Part shown: positions 21,661-32,429 of the stretch, one piece after another
Layout of the letters: each line of letters begins with the position of its first letter
How positions within the stretch are numbered: position 1 is the stretch's first letter
Source of the DNA: Rhizomys pruinosus
Taxonomy: Eukaryota; Chordata; Mammalia; Rodentia; Spalacidae
DNA: 64,000 nt
Assembly (NCBI GenBank): GCA_009823505.1
Contig: VZQC01004717.1
Span: forward strand, 975,337 to 1,039,336
Direction: 5' to 3'
Translations under genes and position numbers: made by a program
Notes under the pieces: model-generated
Seen by the model: only the letters and a program-made list of their open reading frames with translations
What the model was told of the DNA's origin: nothing
The model's database searches: none

Positions 21661-22204
21661 AATATAGAAGCAGCATTAGCTTTCACTTAAAATGCACATT
21701 TCATCCATTGTAAGACCCACATTCAATCCATGTGAGTATTGCCCTTAAGCATCTGAAGTTATGTAAATCTATTGATCTATTGTGCTCCTTCTGTTGGAAG
21801 AGTGACTCAATAGAAGTTTGTGAACTGTCAAACAAGTATGAATGATTTTCTATAGATTGTCACACTAGATCAAAAAAATCTCTGCCCCCAAAACATGCCA
21901 GTGAGTCTGTTAAATGGCAGAACTTGGTGCTTATCATATTATAAACCTTTTCTACTTATTAAACTGTGTTCAGAGGTTGGGAGGAAGATGTGACCCACCC
22001 AGTCCCAATCCCATTTTAATCACATACACAAAAACATTCTTCCAGGCAACTGATCTAGAATCTGAAAATACTGATAGTGTAAACTTTATGCAAACATCTC
22101 AGCAAATCATTAGCCATAGGGAACACTAAGCACAGAACACTCACTTTGGTCAAATTTATCTGGCCAAATATGACCTTGCTTGTACTTTTTATTAGTTTTA
22201 AATT
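21661..22204. other. No recognised feature
   Basis: Unique-looking DNA without a gene or repeat that I can name. Confidence 0.4.
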
Positions 22205-22432
22205 TTAATTTATTTACTTATTTTTGAGGCGGTATTTCCTGTAGCTCAGGCTGGCCTTGAACTTGCTATGTAGCCAAGGTTGGCTTTGAACTCCTGGTCC
22301 TTCTTCCTTGACCTCTCAAGTGCTGAGATTATGGGTATGTATATGTACCACCAACCTTGGTTTATGTAGTTATGATGATGGAGCCCTGGGCTTTATGCAT
22401 GCTAGAAAAGCATTCTACCAACTGACCTTACT
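22205..22432 (-). mobile_element. B1 plus ID-like composite (ID_B1/B4-type), old
   Basis: Antisense diverged B1 (TATTTTTGAGGCGGTATTTCC..) followed by a reversed ID-type head (GGAGCCCTGGGCTTTATGCATGCTAGAAAAGC..CTACCAACTGACC). Confidence 0.7.
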
Positions 22433-22439
22433 AATACTT

Positions 22440-22545
22440 TAAACATTTGTCTATATGTATACTATTATCTACATATGTAATATAAATATATCAATTATAT
22501 CACTATTATATACATATATATATACATGTTTATATATGTGTTTAT
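22440..22545. repeat. AT-rich tract
   Basis: Alternating TATATA/ACATAT sequence. Confidence 0.75.
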
Positions 22546-22784
22546 TAAATCCTTTAATCTGAACCCCAAAGGTTAACAGAACTGAAATCAGAAGACAGAG
22601 AGTCTCATTTTGTTTTTTAATATTTTTGTTACATCCTTCAACAATAAGTGACTATATAAGAAAAAGTTAACAATAGCTTCCCTGCTTCTATATCTAGGTC
22701 CATATCTTTCTAGTCATCAAGAGGTAGGTAGCCATCCACCCATATATTTCTTGAAAACAGTGTAGGCATCAGACAGTAAGGAAG
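22546..22784. other. No recognised feature
   Basis: Possibly decayed L1M sequence upstream of the recognised 3' end. Confidence 0.3.
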
Positions 22785-23112
22785 GGATGATACATGCTAC
22801 AGCATAGATGAGCTTTAAAAACAGGCTAAATGAAAAGATCTAGTCACAAAGGCTCCCATATCCTTTTGACTCCTGGTATATGAGATGCCAAAAAAGGAAA
22901 ATCTGTGGAGACACAAAGGAGATTAGTGGTTATCAGGAGCTGGAGAATGACAGCTAATGGTTTTCTCTTTGGGGTGAATGAAAAGGTCCAGATTCTGGGG
23001 ATGGCTCCTCAACCCTGTGAATATACTAAAAACTTTCTAACTGCAGACCTTATATGGGTGAGTTTATGGTTATGTACCTGAATATCAATAAAGCCATAAA
23101 AATGAAAATTAG
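22785..23112 (+). mobile_element. Ancient L1 (L1M-type) 3' end
   Basis: Follows the 3' end of mammal-wide L1M: TGATACATGCTACAGCATAGATGAGC, then AGATTAGTGGTTATCAGGAGCTGG, then CTGTGAATATACTAAAAACTTTCTAACTGCA, ending in CAATAAAGCCAT. Confidence 0.8.
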
Positions 23113-23268
23113 GGAAGCTGGGTGTGGTGGCGCACCCCTTTAATCCTAGCACTTGGGAGGCAGGCAGATCTTTGTGAGCTCCAGCCTGGTCTACACAGTG
23201 AGTTCCAGGCCAGCTGGGGCTACAGGGAGACCCTGTCTCAAAAAGACAAAAAAAAAAATGAAAATTAG
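23098..23268 (+). mobile_element. B1 SINE inserted in the L1M tail, with target-site duplication
   Basis: B1 body at 23116-23253, flanked by AAAATGAAAATTAG on both sides. The insertion used the old L1M poly-A tail as its target. Confidence 0.93.
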
Positions 23269-23335
23269 CTGCTGGAGAGATGACTTAGTGAGTAACAGCA
23301 GTTGCTGCAAAGCCCGAGTTTGAGCCCTGTGACAC
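23269..23335 (+). mobile_element. tRNA-derived SINE head (B2/B3-like)
   Basis: CTGCTGGAGAGATGACTTAGTG..GTTGCTGCAAAGCCCGAG. The body passes into a minisatellite. Confidence 0.65.
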
Positions 23336-23399
23336 ACATGTTGGAAGGAGAACTGATTCCTGTGAGTTGTGCTCTGGTCTCCACATGCACTGACCCCCC

Positions 23400-23668
23400 C
23401 ACACACATGCATTACATAAGTATACACACATGCACTGCATAAGTACAAATGTACACACATGCACTGCATAAGCACAAGCATGCACGCGCACACACATGCA
23501 CTGGATAAGTACACACACACACAGCACATGCACTGCATAAATACACACACACACAGCACATGCACTGCATAAGCGCTCACACACATGCACACACATGCAC
23601 TGAATAAATGCACACACATGCACTGCATAAGTACACACACACACACATGCACATGCACACAATGAATA
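23400..23668. repeat. Minisatellite, about 8-9 units of 23-37 bp
   Basis: Each unit begins near CATGCACTGCATAAG and ends in a CACACA spacer of variable length. The minus strand reads as Cys/His/Met/Val-rich frames of up to 155 codons; these are translations of the repeat. Confidence 0.92.
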
Positions 23669-23715
23669 AATGTAATTTAAAAATAAATGAATAAAAGAAA
23701 AATGGGAGTCCTTAC

Positions 23716-23891
23716 TTTCAAAATCTTTTTTTATTTTTTAAGGCAGGGTCTCCCTGTAGCTCCAGCTGGCCTGGAACTCACTCTGTAGACCAGGCTGGAT
23801 TTGAACTCACAGAGATCTGCCTGTCTCTGCCTCCCAAGTGCTAGTATTTAAAGGCTTGTGCCACCACGCCCAGCCCTCAAAATCTTTTTTT
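23716..23891 (-). mobile_element. B1 SINE with target-site duplication
   Basis: Antisense B1 at about 23727-23875 between two copies of TCAAAATCTTTTTTT. Confidence 0.93.
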
Positions 23892-24055
23892 TTAGATCAT
23901 AGTTTTTTTTTTTTTCAGTCTAGTAAAGACCTGTCTTCTTTTACTAAAAAAATCACTTCGATATAAAGTTCTTAACCTAGTCATTATATCCACTGCATCT
24001 TCCCCATTCTTTTGAAATGGTTCTTTATATTTATGCTAAATTTCTGTGGTTTTTG

Positions 24056-24210
24056 TTTTGCTTTGTTTTGTTTGTTGAGATAGGGTCTCCCTGTAGCTCA
24101 AGCTGATCTGGAACTTACTATGTAGGCCAGGTGCACCTTGATCTCACAGAAATCCACCTGACTCTGCCTCCTGAGTGCTGGGATTAAAGGTGTGTGTCAC
24201 CACACCTGGA
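24056..24210 (-). mobile_element. B1 SINE
   Basis: Antisense diverged B1 whose tail is a TTTG-rich tract. Confidence 0.92.
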
Positions 24211-24381
24211 AAAATTTTCAGTGTTTATTTTCTGCCATAAATGTCAAATTTTAATCAGAATAATGCATAAAACATCTTAGTAAAGAGAAAAGAATGAGTT
24301 AACAGTTATCATTGCCAGTGTTTTTGTGGCTTGTATCACTCACTAGGGCTTGTTATTCATTAATCCTAACGATTGATAAAA

Positions 24382-24762
24382 GAAACAACAAAGCGGAGCT
24401 GGAGAGATGGCCTAGCAGTTAAGAGTGCCAAACTGCTCCTGCAGAGGACCCGGGTTCGATCCCCAGCACCCACATGGTGGCTGAGAGCCATCTTTAATTT
24501 CAGGGGAATCCGACACCCTCTTCTGACCTGCACATGCATTGCATGACACGGGTGCACAAACCTACATGCAGACAGTACATTCATACACATAAAAAATAAA
24601 TAAAAATTGCCGGGCGTGGTGGCGCACGCCTTTAATCCTAGCACTTGGGAGGCAGAGGCAGGTGGATCTTTGTGAGTTCAAGGCCAGCCTGGGTTCTACA
24701 TAGCACGCTGAACCAAGTTCCAGGACAGCTGGGGTACAGGGCGACCCTGTCCCTCGAAAGAC

Positions 24763-24811
<49 letters not shown>

Positions 24812-24855
24812 TAAATAAATAAGTAAATAAAAATTAAAAAAGGAAACAACAAAGC
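24382..24855 (+). mobile_element. B2 SINE carrying a nested B1, with target-site duplication
   Basis: The B2 starts near 24396 and runs to its AATAAATAAAAATT tail, which continues after the B1 as ATAAATAAATAAG..AAAATT. The whole unit is bounded by GAAACAACAAAGC at 24382-24394 and 24843-24855. The B1 therefore landed in the B2 tail after the B2 had inserted. Confidence 0.94.
24607..24809 (+). mobile_element. B1 SINE with 46-A tail (nested in B2)
   Basis: Full B1 with a small rearrangement (TTCTACATAGCACGCTGAACC) in place of the usual TCTACAGAGTGAG. It has an uninterrupted run of 46 A (24764-24809), the longest pure A tract in the window, which suggests a recent insertion. Confidence 0.95.
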
Positions 24856-25429
24856 AAAATGTTGGGATCAATGGTGTATGCATGAGTTGTCACTTTCTGA
24901 TATTTTAGTATGATTGCCATATTATAGACTCCAAAGGGAAATATACAAATAAACCTAAGTTGGTATATATTCTGGCGATGGCAAAAATCCTACCAATGTG
25001 CCCTCCCCATGTGGCCACTTTAGGATGTCTCAGAAGGCAGAAGCTTACAGACTGCAGCCCATCTAGAAGGGGAAGACACTGCATTTTCATAAACTTGGGA
25101 CAATGTCATGTGCTCCTTCTATGTGGTAAGTCTTTCATTCAAACTAAACCCAATTCTTTCTTGTTTCTCCTTTCTTATAACTAATTGGGACACCAAGTCA
25201 GCAGCACACTCTGACAATGGGCGAGTTGGGATTTCTCACCCTTCAAGCAAACAGTCCTGCAGCAGTGGCACCAGCCAGGCTTCAGCTAACCCAGTTCACT
25301 GAGAGGCTGTTGACCTGGAATTGGTGTCAGTCCTGCAGAACGAAGGCTGTTTCTAAGACTGCCCCTCTTCACTTGTCTTTGCAAGCCCCAGATTATTTCA
25401 CCTGACCAGCTAGCTATAATTTAGGGGTA
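24856..25429. other. No recognised feature
   Basis: Unique-looking DNA with short overlapping frames only. Confidence 0.4.
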
Positions 25430-25990
25430 TTACAACCACTCCCCAGATTCAATCAGTTTGTTAGAGGGGCTCAGAGAATTCAGGGAAACATATTTATGGG
25501 TTTATTACACAGAGGAAGAGATGCATAGAATGACCTGTGTGTGAAACGGTGTGGAGCTTCTAGGTGCTGAGCGGTCCACTCTCCAGGAGCCTCCATGTGC
25601 TTGGCTGTGGGGAAGCTCTGTGAACCCTGTTTTGAATTTTTGTAGAACTCCTTTGTATTGGTATGATTGATCAAATCACTGACCATTGGTGATGAATTTA
25701 ACCTTTGTTCCTTTTTCTTCCTTGGAGTTAGGTGATGGGGCTAAAAGTCTAGCCCTTTAATCCTTGCTTTTTCCTAGTGATCAGCTTCTACCCTAAGAGG
25801 CTGGTGGTGGTGGTGGTGGGGGGGTCTGCCATCTGTCAGCCAGCACAGCATACTAGAAGATGCTTATCATTTATATATTCCAAGTATATGCCTGGAAATG
25901 GGAAGGAAGATCAAATGTACACATCACCATATTACAGTCAGGTCACAGAAGACTTAGCATGCTACATTAAGGAGCGTGAATTGTAATTTA
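25430..25990 (+). mobile_element. Ancient LTR-like repeat (ERVL-type)
   Basis: Motif order resembles an old mammalian LTR: TTTATTACACAGAGGAAGAG, GGTATGATTGATCAAATCACTGACCATTGGTGATGAATT, GATGGGGCTAAAAGTCTAGCCCTTTAATC, then ATTCCAAGTATATGCCTGG. A GGT-rich run at 25801-25825 interrupts it. The family is not determined. Confidence 0.4.
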
Positions 25991-26408
25991 GAATCAAAAG
26001 GAAGGAATTAGAGTTTTTAAAGTAGGATACTGAGAAAAATAATGGTGCACAGGAAAAACTAAAAGCCAGACAGACCCTGGAACTAAATGTAGGCAGATAA
26101 CACTGACAGCGCTTCCATATTAAAAGACCTCCATGAACATAGTACAGGAAGGAGTAGAGAAGGACTAAGTGATTTTAGGGGCACTGAGGTAAAAGACTCA
26201 ACCATATTAGTGGATGATCACAATGGGGAGTTGTGAGAGGAGAAGGAAGGGTGATGAAGGTGATGTCAAATCTATGAAGATAGAAAAATCTGCAGGGGGA
26301 AGGAGTTTGGAGACTATTTCAGTTATTGATACCCCAAATTACAAGACATCTAAAATGAAATGTCCAGTGGACAACTGAAGTTAGGCATTGGGGCCAGGGG
26401 CAGGTCCG
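25991..26408. other. No recognised feature
   Basis: Purine-rich unique-looking sequence. Confidence 0.4.
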
Positions 26409-26674
26409 AGTGGTTCTTTTTTTTTTAGACAGGTCTCCCTGTAGCCCCAGCTGTCCTGGAGCTCACTCTGTAGACCAGGCTGGCCTTGAACTCACAAAGA
26501 TCTGCCTGCCTCTGCCTCCCCAGTGCTGGGATTAAAGGCATGTGCCACCACGCCCAGCACTGAAAATAGTTCTTAGCTGTCATATGGGTGCTGGGAATCG
26601 AACCTGGGTCCTCTGCAAGAGCAGTCAGTGTTCTTAACCATGGAGCCATCTCTCCAGTCCCCTAGTTGTTCTTT
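26409..26674 (-). mobile_element. Composite SINE: B2 head fused to B1
   Basis: In the sense (minus) direction the element starts with a B2 tRNA-like head of about 95-100 nt and switches directly into a complete B1 near 26563, with no poly-A between them. The flanks AGTGGTTCTTT (26409-26419) and AGTTGTTCTTT (26664-26674) match at 10 of 11 bases, consistent with one insertion. The same architecture recurs at 42.1 and 50.9 kb. Confidence 0.85.
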
Positions 26675-26681
26675 AGGTATT

Positions 26682-26958
26682 TGTAATGCTAAGTGTTTTT
26701 TTTTTTAATTTTATTTATTTATTTTTAATGTGTATGAATGTACTGTCTGCATGTAGGTTTGTGCACCCATGTCATGCAATGCCATGTGGTGCAATGCCAT
26801 GGAGGTCAGAAGAGGGCGTCGGATTCCCCTGGAACTGGAGTTGAAGATGGTTCTCAGTCGCCATGTGGGTGCTGGGGATCAAACCCAGGTCCTCTGCAAG
26901 AGCAGTTGGTGCTCTTAACCACTAGGCCATCTCTCCAGCCCCTGTAATGCTAAGTGTT
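26682..26958 (-). mobile_element. B2 SINE with 16-bp target-site duplication
   Basis: Antisense B2 (26698-26942) with an exact TGTAATGCTAAGTGTT on each side. Short subfamily, with an extra repeated GCAATGCCATG unit near 26775-26800. Confidence 0.97.
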
Positions 26959-27475
26959 AATTGTCACCTTGAGAAACTCTAGAATCAACTGGGAGGTGGG
27001 CCTCTGGGCATGCCTTGGGGGATTATGCTGATTTTGTTAGTGGTGGTGAGGAGACCCTCCCACTGTCAGTAACATCTTTCCTTGGCCGAGATCCTGGACT
27101 GTGTAAAATGGAGAAAGTGATCTGAACACCAGCCTTCACTTGTCTTTCTGATCACTGACTGTGGGTGCCATGTGAGCAGCTGTTCCAGGCTTCTGTGCCT
27201 TGACTTCCTCAACATGATGGACTGCACCTTGACCTGTGAGCTAAAGTAAACCTTTCTCCCTTAAGTTGCTTTTTTTTTTTGGTATTTTTGAGACAGGGTC
27301 TCCCTTTAGTCCCAGCTGGCCTGGAGCTCTCTCTGTAGACCAGGCTGGCTTTGAACTCACAGAGATCCATCTGCCTCTGCCTCCTGAGTGCTAGGATTAA
27401 AAGTGTGTGCCACCACGCCCAGCTTAAGTTGCTTTTGCCAGGGTATTTTGTCACAACAGGAGAAACTAGTACAGT
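26959..27475 (+). mobile_element. LTR-like repeat interrupted by a B1
   Basis: TAATTGTCACCTTGAGAAACTCTAGAATCAACTGGGAGG at the left. ATGATGGACTGCACCTTGACCTGTGAGC, TAAAGTAAACC and AAGTTGCTTTTGCCAGGGTATTTTGTCACAACAGGAGAAACTAGTACAG are at the right. A minus-strand B1 (27268-27425) splits it, with AAGTTGCTTTT repeated on both sides. MaLR/ERVL affinity is inferred. Confidence 0.6.
27268..27425 (-). mobile_element. B1 SINE inside the LTR-like repeat
   Basis: Antisense B1, variant with GTCTCCCTTTAGTCCC, target site AAGTTGCTTTT. Confidence 0.95.
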
Positions 27476-27649
27476 CTTCATAGTATTACAGCTGATACTG
27501 CAGATCTGAACAAGATTTCTGAGGCTGAAGAGAGGTAGGAATGGGTGGCTAAGAACTTACCCTTGACTGGCCTGGAGGGGTCCAGGAAGCCAGGTGAGAG
27601 GAGGAAGTTGACCAGAATCTCAACATTTCTCAGAAGAAAGGAGGGAAAT

Positions 27650-28080
27650 AAACTCTGTCAAAATTCGCATCCACACATGAATGGATAAACAAAACATAGA
27701 ACACACATGATAGAATATTATTTAGCCTATAGGATGGAATTCAGATATCTGTGATAATGTGGATGAAACTTAAAATCATTGTACTAAATGAAATACGTCA
27801 AATACAAAGAGAAAAAGTGTATTTGATTTACTTACATGAGAAACCTGGACAAAGCAAATTCATAGAGGCAGAAGCAGTGCAGTGATTAGCAGAGAGAGGG
27901 GGAAAGGGCAACAGGGAGTTCGTTGTTTAGTGGATAGAGTTTCAGTTGGAGAAATGATAAAGTTCTGGAAACAGTGGTGCTGGTTGGACAGCACTGGGGC
28001 TGTGTATAATGCCACCAATTATACACACAGAAAAGATTAAGTGGCAAGCTTAGGTTAAGAATATTTGACCACGGTTGAAA
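27650..28080 (+). mobile_element. Ancient L1 (L1M-type) ORF2 end and 3' UTR
   Basis: ATGAATGGATAAACAAAACATAGAACACAC is followed by AGAATATTATTTAGCC, ATGTGGATGAAACTTAAAATCATTGTACTAAATGAAATA and AGGCAGAAGCAGTGCAGTGATTAGC. This is the conserved downstream order of L1M 3' ends. Decayed. Confidence 0.85.
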
Positions 28081-28784
28081 ATCATCATTGTCTCTATTGC
28101 ATATTTTGTATGACTTCTTGGCTGCTATAATCCCCCCAGATTGGAAAGTAAAGGGATCTTTGCTTTTTCTTGTAAGAGGCTTTGTGTGTGTGTGTGTGTG
28201 GGGGGTTCTTACTCATCTTTGAATTTTCTTAGCATTCCTTAAAGAACCTGGAATAAATGGTTACCAAACTCACTATGTTAAGAATGATTCTCATTAGATT
28301 TTTCTATGGTAGAAATTTGCTCCTTATTTCTGGGTCAAGAAATGTAATGAAGCCAAAGAACAAGTGCTATACTTTGAATCCTTCCTCTTGGAAGAAGGTG
28401 GGCCTGTTCAGTCAGGCCCTATGCTAACTAATGCTAGCTAAAGTCCTTCTGATGTGGAGAGCAGGCTGATGCCCTTAATGACCTAACCATAGCCTCTGAC
28501 CCCTTTGCTTAAAGTGTGATTCATAGAACCCTTGTGCAGGCATAACCTGGAGGTATGTTAATGCTTAATCTTGGGTATAGTCCTGGACCTATGGAATTAG
28601 AGCCTGAATTTAAGCAGTAAGCCAGGTGTTTCTAACCACATTGAAATATTTGAAATACAGATCTATATATTATTGTTAAATTAATACTTCTTTCTTACAT
28701 ACTTCATAAGAATGTTTTCCTCCTTAACGAGACATAAAAGTAGGGAAAAATAATGGTTACAGATTTTCTGTGTGATAGATACTA
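28081..28784. other. No recognised feature apart from a short (GT)n
   Basis: Unique-looking DNA with a (GT)n/G-run at 28182-28206. Confidence 0.4.
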
Positions 28785-28975
28785 ATGTATCAGTTTCACT
28801 GATGTTAGTTAATGCTTAAAAATAATAATAGAAGTATAAAGTATTCTTCCCATTTAATAGATGAAGAAATTGAGGCTCAGCCATCCCACTGTCATCCAGT
28901 CAGTAAGTACTAGGGCTGACGTTTGACTTCAGTTATTTCTAATTACAAAGTTTCTTTTATGTGGCTGACCCACCT
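28785..28975 (-). mobile_element. MIR
   Basis: Antisense MIR core: AATAGATGAAGAAATTGAGGCTCAG..GTCATCCAGTCAGTAAGTACTAGGGCTGACGTTTGACTTCAG. Confidence 0.75.
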
Positions 28976-29127
28976 TTTTTAGAAAAGGCTTTTATTGTTT
29001 AAAAATTTTACCCACGTATATCAAGTTTTTATAACGTTTATCCCCATTCTTTCCCCTCCAATTTCTTCCCTATTCCCCCACAATTTTCCCTCCCAACTTC
29101 ATATATTCTTTTTTAAAAAAATTTAAA

Positions 29128-29349
29128 AATTTTTATTTATTATTTTTTATTTTATGCGTACGAGTGTATTATTTGCATGTAGGTAGAGGCCATGTTCTGC
29201 AATGCTTGCGGAAGTCAGAAGAGGGTAGTGGATCCCCTGGAACTGGAGTTATGGACAGTTGTTAGCCACCATGTGGGTGCTGGGAATCAAACACTGATCC
29301 TTTACTAGAGCAGTCAGTGCTCTTAGCCACTGAGCCATCTTTCCAGGCT
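29128..29349 (-). mobile_element. B2 SINE
   Basis: Antisense B2 with the reversed head GAGCCATCTTTCCAGGCT. Confidence 0.92.
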
Positions 29350-29594
29350 GCACTCAGTGCTGCCTGTATGATCATGGGTGTTGGACCATTTCCTGGAGTA
29401 TGAGGAGCCTCTTAGGGTCCGTCTCCCTGAAGAAAAGTGACTCTCTCTCTCCCCTAATCCATCTTTTATGCATGTAAAAGAAAGCATTCTATAATCTTTT
29501 GGAATGAGAAATTGCTTAGGAATTTCACAAAGGACAACACAACATGACTCAGAATCATAAAACTATCAACATTGATCATTTATTTATTGTTGCG

Positions 29595-29735
29595 ATGTGC
29601 TTTCCTTTGTTAATCTTCACAAAAAACAGGTGAGGCAAAAATTATCTTCTTTCTGTAAATAAAAAGCTGAAGCTCAGGATAGCTACAGGTCTGCCCACAG
29701 TTTTAAAGCAGTGAGTCAGAACTGGAATTAAGGTG
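29595..29735 (-). mobile_element. MIR
   Basis: Antisense MIR: GTTAATCTTCACAAAAAACAGGTGAGGC..AAAGCTGAAGCTCAGG..AGCAGTGAGTCAGAACTGGAATTAAGG. Confidence 0.65.
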
Positions 29736-30115
29736 AGAAAGCTTAACTGTTAACTGCTAATACTCTGGAGTCATTTAGAGACTCAGAACCAAGGTGACTC
29801 TCTCTTAGCTGCCGTACTCTGACTGGATTGGTATTTGGAACTTTCAATTTTCCCTAATGTGGCTAAGTACACCATATGGATACCACTCACTATGTCATGG
29901 CTGGCTTTCCCTGGGACTATCCACAAATACTTATTCATGCATGAGGCACTGTGACGGAATCCTTAGAGGACACTCACCCTGCTGTGAGCCATTATATCCC
30001 TGCCTGTCCTCTCTTGACATATCATTTGGTTTTAGGTGGCCAGCCACTCTAAAGGCAGTTTATCTCAAGAGGGAGCAGCAGCAGTCACATAGCATATTTT
30101 AAAAATGGACTCCTC
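29736..30115. other. No recognised feature
   Basis: Unique-looking DNA. Confidence 0.4.
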
Positions 30116-30418
30116 ACAGGGTGTGGTGGCACACACCTTTAATCCCACCACTTGGGAGGCAGAGGCAGAGGCAGGCAGATCTCTGTGAGTTCAAGGCCAG
30201 CACAGCAGAGGCAGAGGCACAGGCAGGGGCAGGGGCAGGGGCAGGGGCAGGGGCAGAGGCAGAGGCAGCTCTGTGAATTCAAGGCCAGCCTGGTCTATAT
30301 AGTGAGTTCCAGGACAGCTGGGGCTACAGGGAAACCCTGTCTCAAAAAGACCAAAAAAAAAACCCCCCAAACCAAACCAAACCAAACCAAACCAAAACAA
30401 AACAAAACAAAAGAAAAA
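30116..30418 (+). mobile_element. B1 SINE with internal hexamer expansion
   Basis: Normal B1 head and tail, but the AGGCAGAGGCAGG core is duplicated and expanded into a run of GGCAGG/GGCAGA units at 30200-30268. The B1 is therefore about 70-90 bp too long. The tail is a (CCAAA)n/(CAAAA)n simple repeat. Confidence 0.93.
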
Positions 30419-30464
30419 AGACTCCTCATGCAAAACACACTTTTCCTTCCTTTTTCTTCGCATT

Positions 30465-30667
30465 TTATTTATTGATTTATGGATCATGTGGAGGTTGTCA
30501 GAGGATAACTTATGATAGTTGTTTCTTTCTGCATTGTTAAAGCAGTTTCTCTTTGTTTCTGCTAATGTGCTGTTTAGTCCAGGCTTTTTATGTGGGTTCT
30601 AGGCATCAAATTTGGGCCATTAGGCTTGTATAGCTAGTGCCTTCCATGGAGCCATCTCCCTGGTCCT
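30465..30667 (-). mobile_element. B3/B2-like SINE, diverged
   Basis: Antisense element, from GTGGAGGTTGTCAGAGGATAACTT to GGAGCCATCTCCCTGGTCC. Confidence 0.7.
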
Positions 30668-30702
30668 GCTTTTTCTTTTTTTAAGAAGAGTAGGACAGGG
30701 AT

Positions 30703-30922
30703 AGGAGAGCTAGAGAGCTGGCTCAATGGTTAAGAGCACATACTACTCTTGCAGAAGACCCAAGTTCAGTTCCTATCATTTATATCAGGCAGCTCACAAC
30801 CATTTGAAACTCTTGCTCTAGGAACCCAATGCCTCCAAACTCCATGGGCACCTGCATACCTGTGGTGTACATAAATTCATGTAGGCACACATTTATATAC
30901 ATAATAAAAATAAATCTTTTTA
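30703..30922 (+). mobile_element. B2-type SINE, diverged
   Basis: GAGCTAGAGAGCTGGCTCAATGG through a B2 body to AAATAAATC. It faces the preceding minus-strand SINE. Confidence 0.85.
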
Positions 30923-31292
30923 TAAAGAATAGAAAGGCATTGTTTGTCACAATATAAAATGCTGCAGCCAATGCAGAAGACAACATGAACCAGATTCCTA
31001 AAAAAATAAGTATATAATTACCATGTGTTTGAGAAATTCCACCCTGAGCATAAGCCCAGAGAATTAAAGCAAGCATTCTCTTGTTTGCTAGAGGGGCTGT
31101 GTCTTCTCCATCCTGGCCTCTGCACAGTCTATTGCTTGGCCTCTAATGCTCACTCACCTCTTGGTTTGTCTAACATTTATTTTGTATTCAGTCTTCAAGT
31201 TGCAGCCTCAATCTCACTTGCTTGGGGAAACTTTCCCTGACCCCTCCTCTAAGTCTGGCTCCTACTAGACAATCAGATTCCCTTGTATGCCT
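30923..31292. other. No recognised feature
   Basis: Unique-looking DNA. Confidence 0.4.
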
Positions 31293-31562
31293 CTGTATCA
31301 GTCAGTTTTACACACTGTAACAAAATACACAGGACAATCTACTTAAAAGAGGAAACAGTTACTTTGAATCAGTTTTGGAGGCTTCTATCCATTGTCTGCT
31401 GCTCCTTGGCTCTGTGGCTGATAGAGAAGCTCATCATGATGGGAACGCGTGATGGAAGAAGCTGTCACATTCTGGCACCCAGGAAGAGTGGGAGGAAAAG
31501 GAGGGACAGGGGTTGCAATAATCTCTTCAAGGGCATGCTTCCAGTTAGATAATTTCCTTTTA
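31293..31562 (-). mobile_element. LTR-like repeat
   Basis: GTATCAGTCAGTTTTACACACTGTAACAAAATACACAGG..TTTTGGAGGCTTCTATCC..GGGCATGCTTCCAGTTAGATAATTTCC: same class as 4.0 and 63.5 kb. Confidence 0.5.
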
Positions 31563-32429
31563 TTTATCCTCATCTCTTAACGGTTCTGCTGCCTTTCAAC
31601 AGTGCCCTGGCTGTGGTTCAAGCCTTTCACACCCTGGCTTTAGGAGTGCACTCAAGATCCATGCTATGGGATGATCCAGCATGACACAGCACAGGTGCAA
31701 CTTAGTAGCTATTTGGATATTTATTTCTTCAGAGTACAACTTTTCCACTAAAAAACTAAGCTCTGAGGATACAGGAATCAAATTATATTTTATACTGCTT
31801 TCCCCAAACACATGGGCCTATCACATTATTTGTGTCCAATTAGTATTTGTTGAGTAAGCTGGTGGGTTTCAGTAATAGCTGCAAAAATAGTTTTTATAAA
31901 CTGTAAAGTTTATACAAATGGCACTGCTATTATTTATTTATACTCTGAACACTGAAAAGTGATTTTAAAGATCTTCATGATAAAATGAGTTTGTGCGCAT
32001 TACATTAATTGCAATACATTTTCATTCATTTAATACCTGAGCTAACTTTGGCCTCCTTTCCATTTTTATGGGACATGCATAGGCAGAGTCTGAATTAGCT
32101 GAGCACAGGCAGGAAGATTTTTCACCCAATTGAGACAGGAATCCTTAACATGTGAGATGGTTCCAAATTCCTTTCCTTACCTTTTGTCCTAAGAAGGATG
32201 AGTCAGTTGCAAGAGAATCACATTCCAACCAGAAGAACTTTGGCAATGTTCCTGGTGCTGCTTGTTCCCAGGAGAAAGTATGTGTTTGCAGACAAATGTG
32301 TTTGCTTTTTTTTGGGTTGGAAAACGTAGGACATTTTATGTAAGATGCTTCTATTTCTGCCATAGTTGCCAAGATTCTACAATAAATTCATCATTCAACT
32401 TAACTCCTTGAAACATGATACCTTCTAGT
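31563..32429. other. No recognised feature
   Basis: About 0.9 kb of unique-looking DNA. Short overlapping frames on both strands only. Confidence 0.5.

Noticed and set aside
23191..23658. 155-codon Cys-rich minus-strand frame resembling a cysteine-rich peptide
   Set aside because: The Cys/His/Met/Val pattern is the translation of a CATGCACTGCATAAG minisatellite and CA spacers, followed by a B1.
23400..23668. Regularly spaced repeats suggesting a CRISPR array
   Set aside because: The units are tandem with CA-rich variable spacers in a rodent-type genome, so this is a minisatellite.
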